Below are positions 1 to 5,815 of a stretch of DNA of 6,459 bases, in pieces. Below the pieces are notes generated by a model. That model was not told the origin of the DNA and did no database searches. It saw only the letters and a program-made list of their open reading frames with translations. Origin of the DNA: Deltaproteobacteria bacterium (GTDB lineage Bacteria; Desulfobacterota; Desulfarculia; Adiutricales; JAGVGV01). The translations under genes and the position numbers were made by a program. The DNA is taken from positions 1 through 6,459 of the forward strand of contig JADFXS010000161.1 in the NCBI GenBank assembly GCA_015233515.1. The letters are read 5' to 3'. Position 1 is the first letter of the stretch; each line of letters opens with the position of its first letter.

Positions 1-332
1 TCCGGCTGCGACGGCGCGGTTGTTTGGGAAAAGGCCAGATCATTCCAACGGCGGGTGGTATCGTTTATTTCCTTGGACAAGGCTTCCCGGATGAACTGGT
101 TTTCAGCCACAATGACATCCGGGGCCATGGCTTGTAATCGTTCGCTTTCCCGCACCAACTGCGATGTGGCGATCAGAGCCGGAAGTTTCCGGTCGGTAAC
201 TTCACGAAAGGCCAGGGTGAACCGGTCAAAGGCCAGGATCAACAGGACGGCCGATAGAATCATGACCAACGAAATCAAGCCCAGACCGACCAGCACTTTG
301 CTGGCGATTCCGAGACGGGGTTTCCGTTTCAC
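1..332 (-). CDS. Sensor-like membrane protein, N-terminal 110 residues (partial, probably a sensor kinase)
   Basis: The gene starts with GTG at 332, which overlaps the TGA stop of the upstream binding-protein gene (GTGA), and it runs off the left edge. A strong GGAGG lies at 342-346, nine bases before the GTG. The visible protein begins with a basic stretch (MKRKPRLG), then one hydrophobic segment at about residues 13-36. A predicted extracytoplasmic helical region follows, with the pattern LPALIATSQLVRESERLQAM at about residues 50-69. This basic N-terminus, membrane helix and helical periplasmic start is typical of sensor histidine kinases or chemoreceptors, and the helical part recalls TorS-type sensors. 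No kinase or methyl-accepting domain is inside the window, so the output domain is inferred. Translational coupling to a solute-binding protein suggests that the binding protein presents its ligand to this sensor, as TorT does to TorS. It could instead be another membrane protein. Confidence 0.6.
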   Translation of the reverse strand, partial: MKRKPRLGIASKVLVGLGLISLVMILSAVLLILAFDRFTLAFREVTDRKLPALIATSQLVRESERLQAMAPDVIVAENQFIREALSKEINDTTRRWNDLAFSQTTAPSQP

Positions 333-1951
333 TTTTTTCCACCTCCGTCATTCTTCCAGTAAACTTTATCCAGCGGTCCCAGAGTCGCCCACATATCTTC
401 CTCCAGACCGGCCAGATCCTGATGGTGAATCGTCACGTATGGCACGGTGGAAATCCAAAGAACCGGCAGTTCGCGGACCAGGATTTGCTGGAATTGAGCG
501 TACCAGGCTTTTCTCTTTTCAAAATCGGTCTCGGACCCGGCGCTATCCATGATCTTATCGACCAGCGGGTTACGATAGTGCTGGGTATTTGACCAGATGA
601 GCCCGGGCTTGATGTTGCGGCTGTCATAGGTGCGATGAACACCGATAAGCGGATCGCCCCAGGTAAAGACGATGTCGATGGTGGCTTGAAAGTTTCCGTT
701 GGAAACCCATTTGGCCCATTCCTGAAAATCGGTGGCCGTGCGAATCTTCAGTTCCACGCCGATACCGCGGGCCAGGTCCTGGCGCAAATATTGGATCAAC
801 GGCAGCAGGAGTGAGGCTTCGTCCGGCGTGTAATCCAATTCCAGAGTGAATCGTTTGCCGTCGGCCCGGCGCGGATAACCCGCGGCGTCGAGCAAAAGAT
901 TGGCCTTGGCCAGGTCGCGATGATAATCCTCCACTTGGTTGGTATAAAAAGGATTATCCGGCACGATGGGACCGGTGAGTTTTTGGGCCGTGTTGTTCAT
1001 TACGGTTTGAACGATGAAATCCCGGTCGATGGCGTACGCGAAAGCCTGGCGGACCCGCAGGTCGTCAAAAGGCTTTTGATCCAGGTTGAAGGCGAGCCAC
1101 ATCATCGGGCCGACGGCCCGGTACGCCTTTCGGGTTACCACCAGACGACCCTGGCGGACGAGCCGCTGGAGGTCATCGAGAATAAGGGAGTAGCTCAGTA
1201 GTTGAATGTCATTATGTTCTAGGGCCTGGGGAATCTCGTTGGGATCGAAGAAGATCTGGAAAACCATCTCGTCCAGATACGGACGGTCGGGAATAAAAAA
1301 TTTTTCAAACCGCTGCAAGCGAATCTGGCGGCCGGGAACATATTCAATCAAACGGAACGGCCCGGAACCGACTGTTTGGATATTAGCGGGATGGGTTAGG
1401 ATATCTTGGCCGTCACCATAGATATGCCTCGGCAGGATAGGCAGTAAAATCGGCGACAAGGCCAAAAGAATGGCGGGGTGAGGCCTCTGGAGCCGGATGA
1501 CCACGGTGTCGGCGGCGGGCGTATCCACCCCGACGACGGGCGCGAACATGTTTTGGAACGGATGGTATTTCTGAACAATCTCCATGGAAAAAGCCACGTC
1601 CGCGGAAGTAATGGGCTGACCGTCGTGAAACACCGCGTTTTCCACCAGATGCAGGGTGACGGTGAGGCCGTCTTCGGAAATCCGCCAATCTCGGGCCAGA
1701 TAAGGTTGAGGGTTTCCCTGGGCATCAAAGCGCAGCAGGCCGGCAAAAATTTGCGTGCCCACCAGGCCGGTCAAGGTTCCGGATTGGAGCGCGGGATTGA
1801 AATGGATCGGCGGATTGGCCAAGGCGACAGTCAGGCGTCCGCCATGGACCGGGGAACCTCCGGAGACTACCGTCGGAAAAATAGCGAAAATAAACAGCAT
1901 TGAGAGCAGCACGATAACTGAAGCAAAAATCCTAGGCGGGAAGAGAGACAT
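329..1951 (-). CDS. Family 5 extracellular solute-binding protein (peptide/nickel ABC-type, DppA/OppA-like)
   Basis: This is a periplasmic ligand-binding protein of the SBP_bac_5 family, which normally delivers peptides, nickel or other small molecules to an ABC importer. The 540-aa length is usual for the family. The N-terminus has a Sec-type signal, with basic residues followed by a hydrophobic stretch at about 9-31, and no lipobox cysteine. Family landmarks are the GGRLTVAL start of the mature lobe, the block FHDGQPITSADVAFS at about 108-122, GSGPFRLIEY near 195-205, and WLAFNLDQKPFDDLRVRQAF followed by YAIDRD. I chose the ATG at 1951 because AAAGG lies about nine bases upstream and the signal peptide then starts correctly; an in-frame TTG at 1987 would add 12 residues without a clear ribosome site. 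No permease or ATPase gene is in the window. The next gene, a sensor-like membrane protein, overlaps its stop, so a ligand-sensing role is as likely as transport. Confidence 0.9.
   Translation of the reverse strand: MSLFPPRIFASVIVLLSMLFIFAIFPTVVSGGSPVHGGRLTVALANPPIHFNPALQSGTLTGLVGTQIFAGLLRFDAQGNPQPYLARDWRISEDGLTVTLHLVENAVFHDGQPITSADVAFSMEIVQKYHPFQNMFAPVVGVDTPAADTVVIRLQRPHPAILLALSPILLPILPRHIYGDGQDILTHPANIQTVGSGPFRLIEYVPGRQIRLQRFEKFFIPDRPYLDEMVFQIFFDPNEIPQALEHNDIQLLSYSLILDDLQRLVRQGRLVVTRKAYRAVGPMMWLAFNLDQKPFDDLRVRQAFAYAIDRDFIVQTVMNNTAQKLTGPIVPDNPFYTNQVEDYHRDLAKANLLLDAAGYPRRADGKRFTLELDYTPDEASLLLPLIQYLRQDLARGIGVELKIRTATDFQEWAKWVSNGNFQATIDIVFTWGDPLIGVHRTYDSRNIKPGLIWSNTQHYRNPLVDKIMDSAGSETDFEKRKAWYAQFQQILVRELPVLWISTVPYVTIHHQDLAGLEEDMWATLGPLDKVYWKNDGGGKK
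342..346 (-). promoter_or_regulatory. Ribosome binding site GGAGG for the sensor-like gene
   Basis: GGAGG lies inside the last codons of the binding-protein gene, nine bases before the GTG at 332. It decides the otherwise weak GTG start and supports independent or coupled reinitiation of the downstream gene. Confidence 0.6.
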
Positions 1952-2251
1952 GGCCCGATACCTTTCGGCGGAAGAATTTGCATCCAATGTCCCCGGCCGG
2001 CTTTCTATCTAGAGACTCACTCACTAGCGATGACGGACTATGTTGGGCCGGCCGGGATGGCCTGGTCTTCAACATTCAGGGATTCTATGGAAAAACCAGA
2101 ACAGGCACAATGTTTATTCGCGAGAGGTGAGGACGGTCTTCTTAGAGCAGGGTTCCGGATTCCTAAAAACCCGGACCTTGGGAAACACTATTTATTTAGC
2201 GAGCGATCTTTAAGACCAGTCAATGAGGGCAATGGATCGAGCCGGTTAGTT
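1952..2251. other. Intergenic stretch without a supported gene
   Basis: This lies between the binding-protein start and the intron-like fragment. It contains a short ACTCACTCACT repeat near 2014-2024 and a GGCCGGCC palindrome near 2046. I see no promoter with a convincing -35/-10 pair for the binding-protein gene. The 87-codon open frame on the plus strand at 2030-2293 has no ribosome site or recognisable domain and runs into the intron-like 3' end, so I do not regard it as a gene. Confidence 0.5.
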
Positions 2252-2311
2252 AGCGGAGCCGCATGCCGAGTGGTGTGGGGGCTGAGGGATTAAAACCCTC
2301 AACTGCCCGAT
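2252..2311 (+). mobile_element. Probable 3' end of a group II intron (domain V/VI-like remnant)
   Basis: The plus strand reads GGAGCCGCATGCCGAG, then TGGTGTGGGGGCTGAGGG, a short loop, CCCTCA, and ends ACTGCCCGAT. The order of a GGAGCCG-type segment, the GTGGTGTGGG string, a small terminal hairpin (TGAGGG at 2283-2288 with CCCTCA at 2296-2301) and a CCCGAT end is what I remember from the 3' ends of bacterial group II introns. The segment CATGCC at 2262-2267 can pair with GGTGTG at 2272-2277 around a four-base loop. It is shorter than a standard 34-base domain V, so it is either a variant or internally deleted. No reverse-transcriptase/maturase gene lies upstream, so this is at most a relic. 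The identification is from memory of the family and is not certain. Confidence 0.45.
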
Positions 2312-2379
2312 TATGACTTCTTCCAATCTTTAGTGCTCGCCCCCTTTGTTTTACCGGCCGATTATGGACCAACATTTAT

Positions 2380-2631
2380 TTATTTAAGCCCAAGCACCCG
2401 CTCTACATCCGCGATCTGGGGCGCGGAAAAGGGCAGAACCTGCATATCAATTACTGCTTGGTCCATGGACGGTAATCCTCCCTTCCCCTAGATCAAGATA
2501 CGCTTCAACTGCATCGGTGTTATCAAGGGCTGCAGACGTCTTCTTGGTATATTCTTAAACGCCGGCATCATCGACAAAAAGTTTCAGTACGCGCCGGGTC
2601 AGAACCCCTCTTCCAAGGCAATGATTTTCAT
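2380..2631 (-). pseudogene. Disrupted amidohydrolase (COG2159 / amidohydrolase 2 family) N-terminal remnant
   Basis: The start ATG at 2631 follows AAAGG and gives MKIIALEEGF, close to the usual MKIIALEEHF start of metal-dependent amidohydrolases/decarboxylases of the gamma-resorcylate decarboxylase and ACMSD type. A stop follows directly at 2599-2601. Similarity continues in a second frame, which itself carries a TAA at 2555-2557, with the phrase AVEAYLDLGEGRI. It then shifts frame again at about 2466 to MDQAVIDMQVLPFSAP, matching the family pattern LLDLGEGRIADMDAAGIDMQVLSLSAPG. The last frame ends at TAA 2380-2382 after SAPQIADVERVLGLK, where similarity to the expected next block is lost, probably at a deletion. 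The family is usually over 300 residues, so only the first quarter is left. Two frameshifts, two stops and a missing C-terminus make this clearly nonfunctional. The family assignment rests on three conserved phrases in the correct order. Confidence 0.7.
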
Positions 2632-2722
2632 GCGCTTGCCTTTTTTATAATGTGCAGATCAGCGGCGGCTGTAAGACGTCTGTTGAACTACCTTCTTGGA
2701 CAATCATTATGTTGCTGAATAT

Positions 2723-3868
2723 TCAGATGATCCTTTCAATCCTAAAATCATTTAGAGCACCCTCCCTTTCTTTCTCGGCATCCAAGGTCGCAAACACAGT
2801 CAGGCTTCTATTTATTGTCTTATTAACCTGTCGAGGTTTCCAGTCAAAAGTTTTTTCCAGCTTCACTGGTGACGCAGTGTCGAGCATGTTGGGCTGAACG
2901 ATAGCTTTAGTTTGCCTAAAGATACCTAAGCCGAAACTGTACTCACTGACAGCGATATCTATTTCAATTTCGACCGATATTTTTACGGGGTAGCGGTTCT
3001 CAGGCGTTGGTTCACCATAAGCCGGAGCGCTTCCGATGACATCAGTTATTCTAATAGGCCTAACAGAAAGAATGCTTTCTATGTCGCCAAGAATACGATT
3101 TTGAGGCTCAGCCCAAGGAGGGTTGAGCATCCATTCCGTGATCTCAATCGGTGTCTCTCGCACAAAATCTAAAATCATTGTCTCGTGCGTTAAAATATAT
3201 TTATGTAGTCGTGATTTTTTGTGTTCAAGGTACACTGAGATTTCATCGTTTAGCAATGATTTGAGCTTGATGACGATTTCTGTTTCGCTGACAAAGTCAA
3301 CACCAATTTCCCGTTCCTTGAATCTCACTTCTGATCGTTTAACCGCGCTATCATTACTAATCACAAGCACTCTTCCGTTTGAAAAATTCTCTTTTGTGTG
3401 TTCGGCATAACTTTCAAGGATGACCACATCACATAAACCTTTTCCCCCATGTTCGAATGGTGGTTTTTTTGCAATAGCCTCATCTAATAGCCAAGATAGC
3501 GGAGCATTCCAATTCGGTACTACAGAGAAGCCCATGTCTTTCATCATTATTGATACTGTCTCGATAAAATGAGCCTTCTCTGGTAAACTGATTTCGTTTG
3601 TTTTTATAATAGGTACTGAAATACCATAATGTTTTAACAGCGCAATTGAAGATAGTAGCTTTTGTCGGTTGCTCTCTAAAACTCCCAGAATGTGTTCACA
3701 CCATTCGGTAAGAACTAGCTCAGATATGCAGACACTAATACCATATTCATTGGTAATAGAGAGAAGTTCGTTAATCCAAGGGGTGTCAAGATTAGTGCCG
3801 GCAGAACGCAAAACGTTTGTATCCAAATAGATCGCGTATGGAAGGTGTTTCCAAACATAGTCAGTCAT
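2723..3868 (-). CDS. PIN-domain protein, predicted endoribonuclease (DUF4935/PIN-like) with C-terminal beta-rich domain
   Basis: The first ~200 residues have PIN nuclease marks: IYLDTNVLRS with Asp16, ISELVLTEW with Glu55, GLCDVVILESYAEH with Asp147, and VLVISNDSAVKR with Asp173. These are the four acidic positions that bind metal in PIN RNases. The spacing and the ISND block resemble the larger PIN-like DUF4935 proteins rather than the ~130-residue VapC toxins. The rest, about 230-381, is not recognised. It looks beta-rich at 295-365, with alternating hydrophobic residues (VKISVEIEIDIAVSEYSFGL), and could be a sensing or binding domain. ATG at 3868 is preceded by GGAG at eight bases and overlaps the stop of the 67-aa gene, so the two are translationally coupled. 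The predicted action is metal-dependent cleavage of cytoplasmic RNA; the target is unknown. The gene is more AT-rich than the binding-protein gene, suggesting acquisition. Confidence 0.75.
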   Translation of the reverse strand: MTDYVWKHLPYAIYLDTNVLRSAGTNLDTPWINELLSITNEYGISVCISELVLTEWCEHILGVLESNRQKLLSSIALLKHYGISVPIIKTNEISLPEKAHFIETVSIMMKDMGFSVVPNWNAPLSWLLDEAIAKKPPFEHGGKGLCDVVILESYAEHTKENFSNGRVLVISNDSAVKRSEVRFKEREIGVDFVSETEIVIKLKSLLNDEISVYLEHKKSRLHKYILTHETMILDFVRETPIEITEWMLNPPWAEPQNRILGDIESILSVRPIRITDVIGSAPAYGEPTPENRYPVKISVEIEIDIAVSEYSFGLGIFRQTKAIVQPNMLDTASPVKLEKTFDWKPRQVNKTINRSLTVFATLDAEKEREGALNDFRIERII

Positions 3869-4068
3869 CGTCTATGCTCCGTTCTCTTGAGTTCAGAGAC
3901 TGAACGGTCTAGGCCAAGCGGAATATTGAGCTCAACGTCAGGAGATAATGCGCTTCTTTCTCTCTCAAGGCAAAATAAGTGTGGAACACGGTTGTTCCAC
4001 CTGTCATAAATGCCAATAAGAAGAGTCCCCTCAGTAGTAAGCAAAGAGAAAGTTTCAAGTTCACTCAT
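3865..4068 (-). CDS. Small unknown 67-aa protein coupled to the PIN gene
   Basis: I do not recognise this protein. It is short and highly charged, starts MSELETFSLLTTEGTLLIGI and ends basic (SELKRTEHRR). The first half alternates hydrophobic and polar residues like a small beta-sheet (TLLIGIYDRW), and the second half is arginine- and acid-rich. Its TGA overlaps the ATG of the PIN gene (ATGA at 3865-3868), the arrangement seen for antitoxin-toxin pairs. The start is poorly defined: GGGGA lies only one base before the ATG at 4068. The reading frame stays open upstream for about 19 codons, back to a TAA, without an ATG, GTG or TTG. A role as antitoxin or accessory subunit for the PIN protein is inferred only from gene order. 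The tight overlap is the main reason to accept it as a gene. Confidence 0.55.
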   Translation of the reverse strand: MSELETFSLLTTEGTLLIGIYDRWNNRVPHLFCLERERSALSPDVELNIPLGLDRSVSELKRTEHRR

Positions 4069-4316
4069 TTCCCCATTCAGGAAGGTCCATTCTCTCTTTT
4101 TCCGCTCTGTAGCTTTCCTATCCAGTATTTATCGAAACCAAGATATTGATTTTTTGATTTCGGTATCCTGTGTCAAAATTTCTCTCATATATCAACCTGT
4201 TTTGACTTTAATAGCTCGGGAAATGATCCGCCCGCCCGATTTCTTCGGACGGTCGGTGTCCACATTTCCAGGTTGGGAAATTCACTTTTTCATATGGATT
4301 GTTCACTAGTTGGCCC
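4069..4316. other. 248-base gap between the membrane-protein and 67-aa genes
   Basis: No gene is supported here. It holds the GC-rich hairpin and a smaller palindrome (ATTTCC at 4264-4269 with GGAAAT at 4276-4281). A minus-strand TTGACA at 4171-4176 is a perfect -35 hexamer for the 67-aa/PIN pair, but the best hexamers at 16-18 bases (such as AAAATC) are poor -10 matches. The gap and the hairpin suggest that the 67-aa/PIN pair is transcribed separately from the caspase-like/membrane pair. Confidence 0.4.
4232..4252 (-). terminator. GC-rich hairpin downstream of the membrane-protein gene
   Basis: On the minus strand CCGTCCGA pairs with TCGGGCGG around a five-base AGAAA loop, eight pairs with one U-G wobble; the plus-strand copy would have a C-A mismatch instead, so it folds better as minus-strand RNA. 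It sits about 65 bases after the membrane-protein stop. No T-run follows, so it may be a weak terminator, an mRNA-stabilising hairpin or part of a recombination site. Confidence 0.3.
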
Positions 4317-5042
4317 TCATTTAACTTCAATTATTTCAGAAAGAGGAATAGCAACTGCTTGCAGATGGAAATTATTTGGAATGACTGTTGGGAAAAACTC
4401 AAATTCAACATCTGTAATTTTACCTATTTCTGAATACCCAACAACAAATACTACGCCATCATTATTTTTATGAATTTCAATATTGGCAGCCCCCCATCCA
4501 TCAGCCACCACGGTCATTTTGTCTTTAGATGTTAAATTCTCATGAGCTGTAAAAGCAACTGAACCATTTGGTAATTCTTTTAAAGTCATTCCCTTATAAT
4601 CATATGGTCCTACTGAAATATCCCGTACACCATTTCGGCATCTTATTTCCCATATATTTTTTGAGGTAATAATTCCTTTTGTACTTTTGATTTTCATGGC
4701 AATTGGCTTCTCAGGATTTGGCAATCCCATTGATTCCCATGATTTCGGAAATGGCATTTCGTTTATCAATACTTCTTTTGCTTTTCCTAAAGATACACCA
4801 GAATGTAATTCCAATATATTTACTGCCCATAATCTAAGTTCCTTTGAAGATTTATTAGGATCATCCCTTAAAATTTGTATCGCAAGTTCTGAAAAACGTA
4901 ATTGTAAATCTTTTGTTTTTAACAACGCTTGCAGATTATATGTAATGATTCCTAAGATGATTGGAATTAGCAGCACAGAAACAGCGCCGGAAATAATTTT
5001 GAACTTGTCCCATTTATCTTTGCTATTAGCAGGGTTATTCAT
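4317..5042 (-). CDS. Single-pass membrane protein, predicted effector or partner of the caspase-like protein
   Basis: From ATG 5042 the protein has 241 residues. TGAGG at 5049-5053, six bases upstream, picks this start. An in-frame ATG at 5072 would add ten residues, but it overlaps a TATAAT and has no ribosome site. Residues 1-15 are polar and basic, and about 16-37 form a strong membrane helix (IISGAVSVLLIPIILGIITY). Then comes a short helical block with SELAIQILRDDP and LRLWAVNILELHSGVSL (about 51-85). I have seen this signature in many uncharacterised membrane proteins of phages and defence islands, always just after a membrane helix. The remaining ~150 residues look beta-rich, with many alternating hydrophobics, and have no known domain. 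It lies 100 bases behind the caspase-like gene on the same strand, so the two are probably one operon. Acting as the protease's target or a membrane-damaging effector is an inference. It is not a gasdermin by any feature I can see. Confidence 0.75.
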   Translation of the reverse strand: MNNPANSKDKWDKFKIISGAVSVLLIPIILGIITYNLQALLKTKDLQLRFSELAIQILRDDPNKSSKELRLWAVNILELHSGVSLGKAKEVLINEMPFPKSWESMGLPNPEKPIAMKIKSTKGIITSKNIWEIRCRNGVRDISVGPYDYKGMTLKELPNGSVAFTAHENLTSKDKMTVVADGWGAANIEIHKNNDGVVFVVGYSEIGKITDVEFEFFPTVIPNNFHLQAVAIPLSEIIEVK

Positions 5043-5070
5043 TTCATTCCTCACAATCTCTAAAAAAATC

Positions 5071-5076
5071 ATTATA
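5071..5076 (-). promoter_or_regulatory. Consensus -10 hexamer TATAAT before the membrane-protein gene
   Basis: TATAAT lies about 30 bases before the chosen start and directly beside the palindromic element. The position 17 bases further upstream (GGCCAC) is no -35 box, so this could be a weak internal promoter for the membrane-protein gene or chance in AT-rich DNA. Confidence 0.25.
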
Positions 5077-5077
5077 C

Positions 5078-5140
5078 GTCAGTACAACCGGGAGTGGCCC
5101 TACAGGGACACCATCCGGCTCATGCCGTTGTTAGCCTGAC
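5078..5140 (-). repeat. Palindromic attC-like element between the caspase-like and membrane-protein genes
   Basis: This 63-base imperfect palindrome starts three bases after the caspase-like stop. On the minus strand the outer arms are GTCAG (5136-5140) with CTGAC (5078-5082) and ACAAC (5127-5131) with GTTGT (5084-5088). Inside are GGCATGAGCC and a hairpin GTGTCCC-TGTA-GGGCCAC with one mismatch. The left half, GGCTAACAACGGCATGAGCC, resembles the R''/L'' half of integron attC sites, which lie immediately after cassette genes. The right half would offer GTTGTAC as the G/TTRRRY crossover, one base off the consensus, and GGCTAAC is also one base off RYYYAAC. It is therefore either a divergent or decayed attC, or simply a structured intergenic element. 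No integrase gene is in view. Confidence 0.4.
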
Positions 5141-5142
5141 TC

Positions 5143-5790
5143 CTACGGAGTAAAGGTTTTGTAATCTTTGTCTTTCTCATCATATCGATGATATGAAAAG
5201 TGTAGCCTTGTGACTTTGCATATTTCTTTTAATGCTGCTTGAACATTGGTCTTATCTCCCAATTTAATGTTTGATAATTTGTGATAAAAAAGGATCCAGC
5301 CAACTAAGGCGTCATCCCAATTAACGCTGCGTCCAGGTATTGAGAAGATATATTGTGGAATCTTTATAGAATCATCTATTTCAATTCTATCTAAAATATG
5401 CTCATCTATGTCATGCTCTCCAGATCCACATGATGATATAGATATTGCAAAGTTACCTTCGTAATAAGAATTATTAAGAATGGGCTCAACATCATGTACC
5501 AAATCTTTCCATGTCAAATCAGTTGACCCAAAGGAGATTCCAGTTTTGTTGCCGTGGCAAGACAGATGAAGAAATAGAGGAGCAGACGGATTCCTTGAAG
5601 CATGTTTGGTATTGGCTGATGAAATGTATTGGCAAATCTCTTTGAATTCTTCACGAGATTTTGCAAAGAATGAAATACCTTGATGACCTATCAACTTGCA
5701 TGCAGATACCAATCCTTCCGATTCAGACCTCCCATCAAATAAATCGATTGGGTTAGGCGATTCGATTACTACTAACTTAATTTTAGCCAT
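5143..5790 (-). CDS. Caspase/CHAT-like predicted cysteine peptidase (C14 fold)
   Basis: This 215-aa protein shows the caspase-fold catalytic pair: a hydrophobic strand ending in His-Gly (PLFLHLSCHGNKTGISFG, His79) and, about 40 residues later, a strand ending in Ser-Cys-Gly (FAISISSCGSG, Cys121). The first strand, KIKLVVIESP, fits the fold's beta-1. After the cysteine come an acidic stretch (HDIDEHILDRIEIDD) and a strand with YIFSIPGRSVNWDDALVGW, where caspases and CHAT proteases form the substrate pocket. It is close to a minimal single-domain peptidase, with no repeat or sensor domain attached. The ATG at 5790 is chosen because AAGGAG lies six bases upstream; a TTG six bases earlier gives no better site. 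A promoter-like sequence lies at 5940-5968. It is followed by the palindromic element and the membrane-protein gene. The likely role is regulated proteolysis in a defence or cell-death unit; the substrate is unknown. The fold assignment is from motifs only. Confidence 0.7.
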   Translation of the reverse strand: MAKIKLVVIESPNPIDLFDGRSESEGLVSACKLIGHQGISFFAKSREEFKEICQYISSANTKHASRNPSAPLFLHLSCHGNKTGISFGSTDLTWKDLVHDVEPILNNSYYEGNFAISISSCGSGEHDIDEHILDRIEIDDSIKIPQYIFSIPGRSVNWDDALVGWILFYHKLSNIKLGDKTNVQAALKEICKVTRLHFSYHRYDEKDKDYKTFTP

Positions 5791-5796
5791 AAGCAA

Positions 5797-5802
5797 CTCC
5801 TT
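5797..5802 (-). promoter_or_regulatory. Ribosome binding site AAGGAG for the caspase-like gene
   Basis: A near-perfect Shine-Dalgarno sequence six bases before ATG 5790. It settles the start in favour of MAKIKL rather than the TTG at 5796. Confidence 0.7.
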
Positions 5803-5806
5803 GCAA

Positions 5807-5815
5807 GGCTAACAA
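5807..5815 (+). repeat. GGCTAACAA, inverted copy of the motif behind the caspase-like gene
   Basis: The same nine bases occur on the minus strand at 5128-5136, so the caspase-like gene is bracketed by TTGTTAGCC before its start and GGCTAACAA after its stop. This is the placement of the half-sites of an integron cassette (the previous R' before the gene, its own R'' after it). Only nine bases are shared, so chance cannot be excluded. Confidence 0.35.

Noticed and set aside
1478..1903. Long plus-strand open frames opposite the binding-protein gene
   Set aside because: They are antisense shadows of a clearly conserved coding sequence in GC-rich DNA.
2030..2293. 87-codon plus-strand open frame
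   Set aside because: No ribosome site, no domain, unusual composition, and its end coincides with the intron-like structured sequence.
2528..2681. Two similar motifs, GGCTGCAGACGTCT at 2528 and GGCTGTAAGACGTCT at 2667
   Set aside because: Short and imperfect, one copy inside the broken gene and one outside; could be chance around the AGACGTCT palindrome.
4171..4176. Perfect TTGACA upstream of the 67-aa/PIN pair
   Set aside because: No acceptable -10 hexamer at 16-18 bases; not called as a promoter.
4230..4316. A second attC-like site after the membrane-protein gene (GGCCAAC follows the stop)
   Set aside because: No matching GTTGGCC-type partner at a suitable distance and the local hairpins do not join into an attC-like stem.
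4317..5042. Membrane protein as a bacterial gasdermin, because it neighbours a caspase-like protease
   Set aside because: It has an N-terminal membrane helix and no gasdermin-like sequence that I can see; only the gene order is similar.
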